Below are positions 1 to 7,867 of a stretch of DNA of 64,000 nucleotides, in pieces; positions within the stretch are counted from its first letter, which is position 1; every line of letters starts with the position of its first letter. Source of the stretch: Leptospira abararensis (GTDB lineage: Bacteria > Spirochaetota > Leptospiria > Leptospirales > Leptospiraceae); the NCBI RefSeq assembly GCF_016918735.1, contig NZ_JAFFPR010000022.1, positions 124,001 to 188,000 on the forward strand, read 5' to 3'. Both the position numbers and the translations under genes were made by a program. Under the pieces are notes generated by a model. That model was given only the letters and a program-made list of their open reading frames with translations, searched no databases and was not told the origin of the DNA.

Positions 1-513
1 TATTTTGTCACCAACAGAGAACCGCAATTTTTGGGTTATAATCTTTATGTGACCACCGCCTTTCCTGGAATCATCCAAACCATCCAAGGGGAATGGCTGG
101 AAGATGGGGTCCAACCGAGTTTTCCTCATCTTCCTTACGAGGCCTCCACTTCTTCTTCCCAGGTGGTGACAAAAAGGATTCGTTTTGCCGTTCCTCCTCC
201 AGGGGCCGAATTCTTTCAAAAATGCCAAATCTATAATTTTACCTTGCGCTCGATGCTGACGGGAGGACTGATATCCAACCCATCCACACCCACGAGCACC
301 TGCGCCATTCCCAATAAAGTAAACGATATTCAAACTCTCTGTGCGAGCGGGGTAGGCTGTAATACTACTTTTTGCGCGAATGCCGCGTGTGGAACGCCCA
401 GCTCCTGTGCCCTAGGCACGGCTTGTAATCCTTGCACCAAAGGAAATAATGACCTGGGCTGTACTTGTCCTGCAGGCCAATCTCCCCCAGGATGCCAATA
501 CGTTGGCCCATAG
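1..513 (+). CDS. Cys-rich hypothetical protein, 5' end outside window
   Basis: The reading frame is open from base 1, so the start lies upstream of the window and only about 170 residues are visible. The first part is an ordinary mixed sequence with several hydrophobic stretches (for example LYVTTAFPGII), and the last ~70 residues are strikingly rich in Cys (about 11), Gly, Thr, Asn and Pro, with pairs such as CNTTFC and CTCPAG. This spacing is typical of secreted, disulfide-bonded modules, but I recognise no named family and the N-terminus that would show a signal peptide or lipobox is missing. The 3' end overlaps the start of rsmI by a few bases, so the two genes are probably co-transcribed. 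Confidence 0.6.
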   Translation, partial: YFVTNREPQFLGYNLYVTTAFPGIIQTIQGEWLEDGVQPSFPHLPYEASTSSSQVVTKRIRFAVPPPGAEFFQKCQIYNFTLRSMLTGGLISNPSTPTSTCAIPNKVNDIQTLCASGVGCNTTFCANAACGTPSSCALGTACNPCTKGNNDLGCTCPAGQSPPGCQYVGP

Positions 514-1225
514 ACGCGAACCTGGCTCCCTTTATGTTGTGGCCACTCCCATTGGAAATTTGGGAGACATCACCCTCCGCGCACTCGAAATCTTTAAGGA
601 AGTGGATTTAATTCTATGTGAGTCCGCCAAAGAAACTCGTTCTCTTTTATCTCGATTAGAAATCGTAACCCCCGTTCTTGCACTTTACAAAGACAGTTCG
701 GAATCTCCTTACTCCAATGTCCTCGAACAGCTCTTCAATGGAAAATCGATGGCCTTAGTTTCCGATGCCGGGACGCCGGGTGTTTCCGATCCAGGAAGCC
801 AGATGGTTCGCCACGCACGAGAAAAAGGAATTCGAATTGTTCCGGTTCCCGGTGCTTCAGCCCTAACTGCCCTCCTCTCTGTTTCTGGTTTTCAGGTCAA
901 TCCCACGTATTTTTTGGGGTTCCTCTCTGAAAAACCGAGTAAAAAACGCCGAGAATTAGAAAGGGCCTCCGAAATTGATGGGCTCGTGGTTTTCTACGAA
1001 TCAGTCCACAAACTCCCAAGGCTTTATCCTATGCTTGTCGAGCTCTTTCCAGAAACGGAAGTGCTTGTGGGAAGGGAGTTGACAAAGTCCTTTGAAGAGG
1101 TAGTTTACTACGCAAATCCTAGGGATCTGCTAGCAAAACCGCCCAACGCCAAAGGCGAGTTTGTTTTTCTCTTAAATCATCGAAAAAAAACACTTAAGGG
1201 AAATTCAGATTCCACCGATATGTGA
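503..1225 (+). CDS. rsmI: 16S rRNA (cytidine(1402)-2'-O)-methyltransferase RsmI
   Basis: RsmI 2'-O-methylates C1402 in the decoding centre of 16S rRNA using S-adenosylmethionine. The family hallmark YVVATPIGNLGDITLRALE lies at the N-terminus, followed by the tetrapyrrole-methylase features LICESAKETRSLL, LVSDAGTPGVSDPG and VPGASALTALLSVSGF and the closing motif GEFVFLL. I place the start at the TTG at 503, which has an AGGA about 10 bases upstream and overlaps the preceding gene by 11 bp; an in-frame ATG at 449 would add 18 residues that do not look like family sequence and has an unusually close ribosome-binding site. The protein is about 240 residues, slightly shorter than the E. coli enzyme, lacking the C-terminal extension. 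Confidence 0.93.
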   Translation: MAHRREPGSLYVVATPIGNLGDITLRALEIFKEVDLILCESAKETRSLLSRLEIVTPVLALYKDSSESPYSNVLEQLFNGKSMALVSDAGTPGVSDPGSQMVRHAREKGIRIVPVPGASALTALLSVSGFQVNPTYFLGFLSEKPSKKRRELERASEIDGLVVFYESVHKLPRLYPMLVELFPETEVLVGRELTKSFEEVVYYANPRDLLAKPPNAKGEFVFLLNHRKKTLKGNSDSTDM

Positions 1226-1246
1226 TGTAGGAAGAGGACTAAATAT

Positions 1247-1573
1247 ATGAACGTCGACAAAGTAGGACGAGTTGGTGGTTACGGATACGAGCCGAAAAAA
1301 CCACAAGGGCCAAGGGAAACGGAAGCACAAGCTCCGGTAGATACTATTTCCATCTCTGATGCTGCCAAAAAAATTGCATCGGAAGCGAAGCTTCAAGCGG
1401 AAGTAAAACAAATCGCAAAACAAATTGTACAAGCTCCTCCAGAAGAAGATCGTACAGAAAAAATCAAAGCGATCAAAGAAAGATTGAAAAACGGCGACTA
1501 TGACAACCTCTCCACAGAGATGTTGGATAAAATCTCCGACCAAATCGCGTCAACTTTCCTCGGACAACAGTAA
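1247..1573 (+). CDS. flgM: FlgM family anti-sigma-28 factor
   Basis: The 108-residue protein has the FlgM layout: a flexible polar N-terminus (residues 1-30), a short DTISISDAAKKI segment, and a C-terminal half with APPEEDRTEKIKAIKERL-type sequence followed by NGDYDNLSTEMLDKISDQI, the sigma-binding helices of the family. FlgM proteins hold the flagellar sigma factor FliA inactive until the hook-basal body is complete. A clear ribosome-binding site (GAAGAGGA) lies about 9 bases before the ATG. It follows rsmI by 21 bp and precedes a divergent gene set that includes a FliG-like protein, which supports a motility context. Function is by family, not shown here. Confidence 0.85.
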   Translation: MNVDKVGRVGGYGYEPKKPQGPRETEAQAPVDTISISDAAKKIASEAKLQAEVKQIAKQIVQAPPEEDRTEKIKAIKERLKNGDYDNLSTEMLDKISDQIASTFLGQQ

Positions 1574-1601
1574 AAAGGACGGGTGGTGAGGGATCCTTTT
1601 T
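1572..1601 (+). terminator. possible intrinsic terminator after flgM
   Basis: AAAAAGGA (1572-1579) pairs perfectly with TCCTTTTT (1594-1601) around a 14-base loop, ending in a run of T. The arm starts inside the flgM stop codon. The stem is AT-rich and the loop long, so termination may be partial. Confidence 0.4.
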
Positions 1602-1656
1602 TATTGTCCTCTCCGAGGATTTCTCTTACTCCGTTTATTCATAATTAGGGGATCGT

Positions 1657-2823
1657 ATGCCAGTCCTCCCCGAATGGATTAATTTTCAATTTCCTCCTAA
1701 AATTCACTTCGAAATCGATTGTGGATACAAACTCGGATCTTTTGTAAAAAACATTGGGTCTAGAGTGGTTCTTATCACCACACAGAAAGAACTAGAAAAC
1801 GCAGAAGAACTTTCCATCATCAAAACCAGTCTCGAAAAACACGCTGAAGGTGTGATCATCTATGATGATATTGTAGACCGAGTTCACTTTAAAGATTTAG
1901 ATTCCTGTGCCCACTTCCTTAGAATTTCCAATGCCGATTGTGTTGTAGCTTATGGTTCCTTTGAATCAGTAAATGCAGGTAAGGCGGCTTCCTTACTCGC
2001 AACCAATGATTTGTTTGCAGAGGAATTACTCATTGGGAAAAAACAACCCAAAAGAAAAGGCCTTCCTTTAATTGTTGTTCCCACAAAACCCTTACTCGGT
2101 AACGAATGTTCTCCTTTCTTTTCGATTGTGGATGATAAAGATAAAAACAGAAAGTATTTTGCACATGAATGGGCATTCCCTGAACTCATTGTTTCTGATC
2201 CCAAAATTGGAGCAGGTATGTCTAGCTCCGAAACAGCAAAAACGGGAATTTCGATTTTATCTGCAGCTGTTGACAGCATCCTTTCCAAATATGCTAATGA
2301 AATCACATCTTCCACAGCACTTCGAGCCATTGAACTCATTTCCAAAAACATTGTACCTGCCATTCGGGAACCAAGAAACTTAGGACCGAAAAACTCCATT
2401 TATGCGGCAAGTTTACTTGCAGGAATTGCCCAATCCACAAGTAGCCTTGGACTTTGTTATGCTTTGTCACTAGCAGTAACGACTGTTACAAATCTTGATA
2501 TCTTTCAAAGTATGTCGATCCTACTTCCCCACGTAATGGAATACAATCTCACCTCCTCTGCTGGTAAGTATGTAATGATTGCAAGAGCCCTAGATGAAGA
2601 TGTAACCAATATTTCCGTCATTGAAGCTGCGATCAAAGCGGTGGAAGGAATTCGTAAAATCTATTTAGAACTAAGAATTCCACAAAGGTTGTCCGAATAC
2701 GAAGTGAAAAAAATCGACCTCCCTGGGATCGCAACACTTGCGGCAACCTACTCGTTTCTTGATTGTCTTCCTAGAGAACTTCCCAAAAATGAAATCGAAA
2801 CCATCCTTGTGGCTGCGTTTTAG
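1657..2823 (+). CDS. iron-containing alcohol dehydrogenase-like protein, active site degenerate
   Basis: The 388-residue length and order of elements follow group III (iron-type) alcohol dehydrogenases: an N-terminal nucleotide-fold half (VVLITTQKELENAEE, then VVAYGSFESVNAGKAAS) and a helical C-terminal half ending LLPHVMEYN. The conserved features needed for catalysis are, however, changed. The GGGS nucleotide loop reads YGSFES, the AGTGSE segment reads LLGNEC, and the metal-binding GLxHALAH and following HG histidines read GLCYALSL and LDIF; only the Asp of AAVDSILSKY and the LLPHVM tail persist. I therefore call it a family member that probably does not bind iron or act as a dehydrogenase. 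It has its own AGGGGAT ribosome-binding site and is followed 6 bp later by a small gene. Confidence 0.8.
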   Translation: MPVLPEWINFQFPPKIHFEIDCGYKLGSFVKNIGSRVVLITTQKELENAEELSIIKTSLEKHAEGVIIYDDIVDRVHFKDLDSCAHFLRISNADCVVAYGSFESVNAGKAASLLATNDLFAEELLIGKKQPKRKGLPLIVVPTKPLLGNECSPFFSIVDDKDKNRKYFAHEWAFPELIVSDPKIGAGMSSSETAKTGISILSAAVDSILSKYANEITSSTALRAIELISKNIVPAIREPRNLGPKNSIYAASLLAGIAQSTSSLGLCYALSLAVTTVTNLDIFQSMSILLPHVMEYNLTSSAGKYVMIARALDEDVTNISVIEAAIKAVEGIRKIYLELRIPQRLSEYEVKKIDLPGIATLAATYSFLDCLPRELPKNEIETILVAAF

Positions 2824-2829
2824 GTTCCC

Positions 2830-3075
2830 TTGATCCAACTGACGGAATTCGAAAAAAAACTATTAGAAACATTCACTTTAAGTGACCGCGATGCCAGACG
2901 ATTACAAAGAGTGATCCAAGACCTATCGATTGTTGTGGGGATGGAACACGAAGAGATCTATGACTTCATGCGATTTGGTGTCGAAAATGAGTTGGAAATT
3001 TTAAAATCTGATTATAATTGGGAACACTTTAGAATCAGAATTCAGAAAAAACTGAAAAAATCTCCCCCCCTTTGA
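2830..3075 (+). CDS. small hypothetical protein
   Basis: An 81-residue charged, helical, soluble-looking protein with no signal peptide or membrane segment. I do not recognise it. It starts at a TTG 6 bp after the Fe-ADH-like gene and its stop overlaps the next gene's TTG start (TTGA), so it is almost certainly translated as part of the same message. The C-terminus is lysine-rich. Its place between an ADH-like pseudoenzyme and a FliG-like protein suggests a shared role, but that is inference only. Confidence 0.65.
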   Translation: MIQLTEFEKKLLETFTLSDRDARRLQRVIQDLSIVVGMEHEEIYDFMRFGVENELEILKSDYNWEHFRIRIQKKLKKSPPL

Positions 3076-4250
3076 TATACAGACAAGGAAACAATTATCA
3101 TTTTTTCTTAAGCACTGCGGACTCCGTTGCCAGATTCCAAACCTCCATTCAACCCTTTTATCCGATTGCAAAAAGTAGAATCCTTGAACTTCCTTCAGTC
3201 ACCACAGACCCCATCCTCATTCCTCAGTTTCTTTATTCTTTACAGTACAATAGACAATCGTTTGAAACAAAACCTGCCATAACGCCAACTTACCTAGGTA
3301 GTACGAAGTCTCCAAAAGATTCGGAAACGAGACCAAAGCCGGGATTTGGAACCTTCACCACTGAAATTGGTGGAATGAAAAATTTCCCCTCTCCACTTTT
3401 TCGTTCCAAACGAGACAAGTTTCAATCGGCAAAATACCTTTCCCTTAGAGACATTATCAATCCTGATCTTTCAGAAATCTTAGTTCGTGAAAAAATTGAA
3501 AGTCTATACTTCGATGCCAAAAGTAAGACCTATCTCTTTCGATTGGTATCCATTCTTTTTTCTGGAACTCCTCGGGAAGAAGAAACCATTGTTTCTAATT
3601 TATTTCGTTATGAACCAGAATTTGCTAAATTCTTAAACAAACAGATGTTTACTGTGGAAATGATTCCTTTAATTCACGGCCCTTTTTTACAAGAAATCTT
3701 ACGAAACCACGACGAAAGGTACATCAAATCTATTTTACCAAAACTTTCCAAACCAGTAATGAATGTGATTCGGTCTTCTATCTCCAAAAACAAAATGAAA
3801 CATATTTTAGAAGGCCCCTCAAAAAAACCACCGGAAGGTGAGGATTTGGTTACAGTGATTGAAACGGAAACGTTTAAGCGGTTTGCAAGAAATATTTACT
3901 ATGAAGAGGGTTCGATCTTTACCTATAGAGAAAAAGGGGAATTGGAATTTAAAGAAGAGATCCCTTTTACGAACTCAGAGAAAATCAATTTTTTTGCTTA
4001 TGGTAGTTCACTTAGTTTTTACGGGAAAACAGCTACGAAGTTATTTTTTAAAACCAATGATTGGATCGATGTCCTACGATTTGATTTCTTTTTATCCAGA
4101 AAAGAAATCGAAACTTCTGAGTTTCATAGACTTCCTCCCGATTTACTCATTGAGATCCCTTATTATGCAACCGGGATCTTCCTTGTTGGTGCTGGAATCA
4201 CAAAAGAAAGGAAGCCTTTAGAATTTTCCCTTCTTTGGTTTGATTACTAA
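3072..4250 (+). CDS. hypothetical protein with divergent FliG C-terminal-like domain
   Basis: A 392-residue protein starting at a TTG that overlaps the upstream stop. Residues 1-130 are not recognisable. Roughly residues 150-260 resemble the FliG middle/C-terminal region: a helix ending EPEFAKFLNKQMFTVEMIPL matches the family's DPELAxxIRxxMFxFEDL segment, followed by an LQEILRNHDERYIKSIL helix that matches the QxLLREVDxxxLAxAL pattern, and PKLSKPVMNVIRSSISKNK where FliG has NMSKRAAEMLKED, then LEGP. The charged torque residues of true FliG are not obviously kept. The remaining C-terminal ~130 residues are a separate beta-rich part. FliG builds the flagellar switch, and FlgM is encoded 1.5 kb upstream, so this could be a spirochaetal FliG paralogue with another role. 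Confidence 0.6.
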   Translation: MIYRQGNNYHFFLSTADSVARFQTSIQPFYPIAKSRILELPSVTTDPILIPQFLYSLQYNRQSFETKPAITPTYLGSTKSPKDSETRPKPGFGTFTTEIGGMKNFPSPLFRSKRDKFQSAKYLSLRDIINPDLSEILVREKIESLYFDAKSKTYLFRLVSILFSGTPREEETIVSNLFRYEPEFAKFLNKQMFTVEMIPLIHGPFLQEILRNHDERYIKSILPKLSKPVMNVIRSSISKNKMKHILEGPSKKPPEGEDLVTVIETETFKRFARNIYYEEGSIFTYREKGELEFKEEIPFTNSEKINFFAYGSSLSFYGKTATKLFFKTNDWIDVLRFDFFLSRKEIETSEFHRLPPDLLIEIPYYATGIFLVGAGITKERKPLEFSLLWFDY

Positions 4251-4313
4251 AGATGGTTTCAAAAAAATCCTTTTTTCACTAGACTTAGCTTTCATTTTCC
4301 TTAATCTATAAAC

Positions 4314-4985
4314 ATGGAAAAAACAAAAAGTAAGAACTCTCTTGGAAAGGGATTTCCGTTTTTAATCTCTAGTTTGTTATTTGCCACTTACTTTGTGCTT
4401 TTGTATTTAGTTTCATCTCCCCCAAATGACACTGCTCATTTACATACTTGGATTACAGAATGGAAAACTTATATACAAATTGCTGATGAGATTTTAATTT
4501 TTGCCACTCTCTCTTTACTTCCCTCTATTTATACTTTGGCAAATGTGAATCAAAAAAACGAATCTCCCGCTACTTTATTTGCCTCTGGTTTATTTTTTTT
4601 ACTCGTTATTCCGATGTTTGTTCTTGTGGATTTGCTTTGGGGTCGACTCGTTTATCCTGTGAATGTTTATCCTCTCGCAGTCGATACGGTTGTATTTATC
4701 TTAAGTTTGATCGCAGGAACCATGCATATGATCTCTCTTGTTTTGGCCTTAGCGATTCTATTATTTAGTATCTCTTTTAGGAAAAAAACTTGGGGAGGTT
4801 TGATTTTAGTATCTGGAATCCTAGGGTTTGGATTCCAGATCATCGCAAGTTATCCCTGGCTACTTACGCCAGGGATCCTACTTTTTTGCCAATTGAGTTT
4901 TCCGATTTGGTTACTCTTTTGGGGATTTTATCATATAAAAATCGAAAACATAATTCCCAAAAAGAACCAAACCGAACTCAGCTAA
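4314..4985 (+). CDS. hypothetical integral membrane protein
   Basis: A 223-residue protein with about six hydrophobic membrane segments (for example LISSLLFATYFVLLYLV, LFFLLVIPMFVLVDLLW, VVFILSLIAGTMHMISLVLA and LLTPGILLFCQLSFPIWLLF), a short Lys-rich N-terminus and a polar C-terminal tail. I recognise no family. There is no ribosome-binding site before the ATG; a TATAAA lies only 5 bases upstream, so translation may be leaderless, but a matching -35 is weak. It is convergent with glpK. Confidence 0.65.
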   Translation: MEKTKSKNSLGKGFPFLISSLLFATYFVLLYLVSSPPNDTAHLHTWITEWKTYIQIADEILIFATLSLLPSIYTLANVNQKNESPATLFASGLFFLLVIPMFVLVDLLWGRLVYPVNVYPLAVDTVVFILSLIAGTMHMISLVLALAILLFSISFRKKTWGGLILVSGILGFGFQIIASYPWLLTPGILLFCQLSFPIWLLFWGFYHIKIENIIPKKNQTELS

Positions 4986-4993
4986 CAGTCACT

Positions 4994-5016
4994 AAACTAA
5001 TTTGTTTGTTTAGTTT
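4994..5016. terminator. short hairpin between convergent genes
   Basis: AAACTAA (4994-5000) pairs with TTAGTTT (5010-5016) around a 9-base T/G-rich loop, between the convergent membrane-protein gene and glpK, overlapping the glpK stop codon. It could stop transcription from both sides, but the 7-bp AT-rich stem is weak. Confidence 0.3.
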
Positions 5017-6506
5017 CCTGTTTTGACTCGAGTGATGGCCCAGTTCCATTTATCAATTTCTTCTTTTCTCTCACTTTCTTTCATCTTAGGAACAAACTGA
5101 GTGGTTTTCGTTTCTTCTTTTCTAAGACTTGCTACCGATTTAAAAAATCCTCGCTCAAGACCTGCAAGGTAAGCCGCACCAAGAACCGTAGTGTCTACAT
5201 TTTGTGGACGGATCACTTTTGTCCCGAGAATGTCTGCTTGGAATTGCATAAGCCAAGCATTGGAAGTGGCTCCTCCATCGACTCGTAAGAATTTTAAAGG
5301 TTTTCCGGTTTCCTTTTCCATCGCATTGGCAAGTTCATAAGATTGTAAAGCGATGGCTTTGAGAGCCGCTCTTGTGATTTGGGCAGCTGTTGTGTCACGA
5401 GAAAGTCCAAAGATAGCACCTCGCGCTTCTTGGTCCCAATGAGGGGCTCCAAGGCCCGCAAAAGCAGGAACAAAAACCAAATCATCTTTTGTTTTGATGG
5501 CTTTGACTAATTTTTCAGAATCTTTAGAGTATTTAAAAAATTCTAAATTATCCCGGAGGAACTGAACGACTGCTCCCCCAATAAAAACGGATCCTTCTAA
5601 ACAATAGACTGTTTTGCCTTCGGGACCGAGGGCTAGTGTTGTGATGAGTCCTTGGTTTGAAATTCTGAATTCATCTCCCACATTAAAAAGTAAAAAACAA
5701 CCTGTTCCATAGGTGTTTTTTGCTTCGCCGGGTTCTGTACAAAGTTGACCAAAAAGAGCTCCTTGTTGGTCTCCCACAAGAGAGGAAATCGGAATTCCAT
5801 CGGGAAGTGATTTTACACTAGAAGTAAATCCAAAGAGATTTTTGGAATTGTATGCCTTGGGTAACATTGACATAGGCACTCGTAAAATATCACAAAGTTC
5901 TTCATCCCATTCTTTGGTTTGGATATTAAATAGAAGAGTTCTTGAAGCATTGGTATGGTCTGTTTTGTGTTCTTTGTGACCGGTGAGTTTGTACAAAAGC
6001 CAAGTGTCTATGGTCCCAAATAACAATTCGCCCTTCTCCGCTTTGGCCCTTGCCCCTTTGACGTTGTCCAAAATCCATTGGATTTTGGTTCCTGAAAAAT
6101 AGGCATCCAAAACAAGGCCTGTTTTGTTTCGGAAATTAGAATCTAAGCTTTGTTTTTTTAATTCCTTACAAATATCAGAAGTTCTTCGGCATTGCCATAC
6201 AATAGCGTTGTACACTGGTTTGCCGGTCTTTTTATCCCAAACAACGGAGGTTTCCCTTTGGTTTGTAATCCCAATTGCAACCGCATCTTTAGGATTTAGT
6301 TTTCCATTTTTTATAGCGGCGACAATTAGTTTCTGTGTTTTTTCCCAAATCTCTTCTGGGTCATGTTCTACCCAACCAGGTTTGGGATAGTATTGTTTGA
6401 ATTCTTGGTAAGCAGAAGAAATTACTTTTCCTTTGTCATTAAAACAAAAGGTTCGAATTCCTGTAGTACCTGCATCAATCCCAATGATATAACCTTTTTT
6501 TGCCAT
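5010..6506 (-). CDS. glpK: glycerol kinase
   Basis: GlpK phosphorylates glycerol to sn-glycerol 3-phosphate with ATP, feeding phospholipid synthesis and glycolysis. The 498-residue length is standard for the FGGY kinase family. Visible motifs are the N-terminal phosphate loop GIDAGTTGIRTF, ITNQRETSVVWDKKTGKP, the WQCRRT glycerol-site segment, SLVGDQQGALFGQ, and the C-terminal GGATSNAWLMQFQADIL signature followed by TVLGAAYLAG. It starts at an ATG with an AGAGG about 8 bases upstream, two bases after the stop of the metallo-beta-lactamase-fold gene, so the two form an operon. No glycerol facilitator or glycerol-3-phosphate dehydrogenase is adjacent. Confidence 0.97.
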   Translation of the reverse strand: MAKKGYIIGIDAGTTGIRTFCFNDKGKVISSAYQEFKQYYPKPGWVEHDPEEIWEKTQKLIVAAIKNGKLNPKDAVAIGITNQRETSVVWDKKTGKPVYNAIVWQCRRTSDICKELKKQSLDSNFRNKTGLVLDAYFSGTKIQWILDNVKGARAKAEKGELLFGTIDTWLLYKLTGHKEHKTDHTNASRTLLFNIQTKEWDEELCDILRVPMSMLPKAYNSKNLFGFTSSVKSLPDGIPISSLVGDQQGALFGQLCTEPGEAKNTYGTGCFLLFNVGDEFRISNQGLITTLALGPEGKTVYCLEGSVFIGGAVVQFLRDNLEFFKYSKDSEKLVKAIKTKDDLVFVPAFAGLGAPHWDQEARGAIFGLSRDTTAAQITRAALKAIALQSYELANAMEKETGKPLKFLRVDGGATSNAWLMQFQADILGTKVIRPQNVDTTVLGAAYLAGLERGFFKSVASLRKEETKTTQFVPKMKESERKEEIDKWNWAITRVKTGN

Positions 6507-6507
6507 C

Positions 6508-7464
6508 TTAAACCTCTATTTCCAAACCTTCATAAGCCATAATAATTTCTAATTTTCCATGGGGATCAAACATCTCTTTGTATTTAAGAGCACGTAAATA
6601 TACCAAATCCAACTTTTCATCATCGTAGGATGGGTCGTGATGAAACATCACAAGTTTTTTTACTTTAGCACGAAGTGCAATGTCTGTGGCAATGGATGCA
6701 GAACTATGACCCCAATCAATTTTTTGCAAAGAATCTTCGAACGTGTATTGTGTATCAAAAACAAGTACATCGGCTTCCCGGAAATAATCGATATAGGTAT
6801 CAATATTTTCCATCTCTTCTAAATTGAATTCCGCATCAGATGCAAAGATGATAGCCTTACCTTCTTCCATAAACCGATAAGAAAAACTTCCTCCCGGATG
6901 ACGCACCGATTTACTAAAAGCCTGGATATGAGGTCCGAGTGAGATGGTCTCCCCTTCTTCTAAGTACTGGAAGGTTTTTTTTGCAGCATAATGATCAAAG
7001 GAAACCGGAAAATGTGTGAATACAAATTGGTGTTCCAATCTTTTTTCTGCATCGTTCATACAAGAAATAAATTCGAAATGATTGCCTGGCAAAAAAAGAG
7101 GAACAAAAAACGGAATTCCTTGGATATGATCCCAATGTGTATGAGTCAAAATCCAATAAGCATGGCCAGCTCCCTTTCCAAAATCGGAGGCCATCATTTG
7201 GTTGCCGAGTTCTCGAAGGCCTGTTCCACCATCGATAATGATTAGGTTTTCGTCTTTGTCACGAATTTCCACACAGGTCGTATTACCACCGTAAGTTGAT
7301 GAAGAGGAAAAACTCAAAGAATCTAGAAAACTATGAATACTCTGCTCGTTTTGAATGTCTGTAGGACTTGCCAAAGAAAGAATTTTTTCGATTTTATGTT
7401 TAACACTTTCAGGCCGAATGGGTGAACCTATGGAACCGCGGACACCCCAAAACTTGATTTTCAT
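6508..7464 (-). CDS. metallo-beta-lactamase-fold hydrolase
   Basis: A 318-residue soluble protein beginning MKIKFWGVRGSIGSP, typical of a large subfamily of MBL-fold phosphodiesterase/hydrolase proteins. The metal-binding motif HTHWDH is at about residues 108-113, with further candidate ligands in VRHPGG, the FASDAEF Asp and the WGHSS and MFHHDP histidines. YGGNTTCVEI and IIDGGTGLRELG are also family signatures. The substrate cannot be read from the sequence; cyclic-nucleotide or phosphodiester hydrolysis is possible. It is the first gene of a two-gene unit with glpK and is divergent from the STAS gene. Confidence 0.8.
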   Translation of the reverse strand: MKIKFWGVRGSIGSPIRPESVKHKIEKILSLASPTDIQNEQSIHSFLDSLSFSSSSTYGGNTTCVEIRDKDENLIIIDGGTGLRELGNQMMASDFGKGAGHAYWILTHTHWDHIQGIPFFVPLFLPGNHFEFISCMNDAEKRLEHQFVFTHFPVSFDHYAAKKTFQYLEEGETISLGPHIQAFSKSVRHPGGSFSYRFMEEGKAIIFASDAEFNLEEMENIDTYIDYFREADVLVFDTQYTFEDSLQKIDWGHSSASIATDIALRAKVKKLVMFHHDPSYDDEKLDLVYLRALKYKEMFDPHGKLEIIMAYEGLEIEV

Positions 7465-7549
7465 TGCTCTTTTTCTAGAGTCCTTTTTTGAAAAATCAAA
7501 CGTTTTTTGATTGTATTTGACTCTTTCAGATGTTGTCTTAACTGAAGTT

Positions 7550-7867
7550 ATGTTTCAGTATGAAATTAAACGAGAAAATGAAAAGGCCATTGTCCTTTTG
7601 AATGGATCCTTGTCCCTTCGGGACAGTCCCCAATTTCGCACGGACTTAAAGGCACTGATAGAAACTCCAGAAATCCAAGAACTGGTCTTAGACTTTAAAA
7701 ATTTAAGTTATTTAGATTCTTCTGGAATCGGAATCTTACTGCATTCGTATAGTTGGACAAAGGAAAAAAAGAAAGAGGTTCGCATCATCCATCTCTCTGC
7801 AGAAGTACGAACCATATTTACCGTAGCTAATTTACTGGATATTTTCCAATTGAAAAAAGAAACCTAA
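7550..7867 (+). CDS. STAS-domain anti-sigma factor antagonist
   Basis: A single STAS domain of about 105 residues. The key motif YLDSSGIGILL holds the DSSG (residues ~56-59) whose serine is phosphorylated by the partner anti-sigma kinase in SpoIIAA-type switches; ALIETPEIQELVLDFKNL precedes it and EVRIIHLSAEVRTIFTVANL follows, as usual. I start at the ATG at 7550, which gives a normal family N-terminus; a TTG at 7511 would add 13 residues. The partner kinase and sigma factor are not in this window. The 3' end overlaps the pssA stop by 4 bp, tail to tail. Confidence 0.88.
   Translation: MFQYEIKRENEKAIVLLNGSLSLRDSPQFRTDLKALIETPEIQELVLDFKNLSYLDSSGIGILLHSYSWTKEKKKEVRIIHLSAEVRTIFTVANLLDIFQLKKET

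Noticed and set aside
1205..1543. 112-codon open frame opposite flgM
   Set aside because: Lies antisense to flgM with low-complexity Phe-rich translation and no ribosome-binding site; a shadow of the coding strand.
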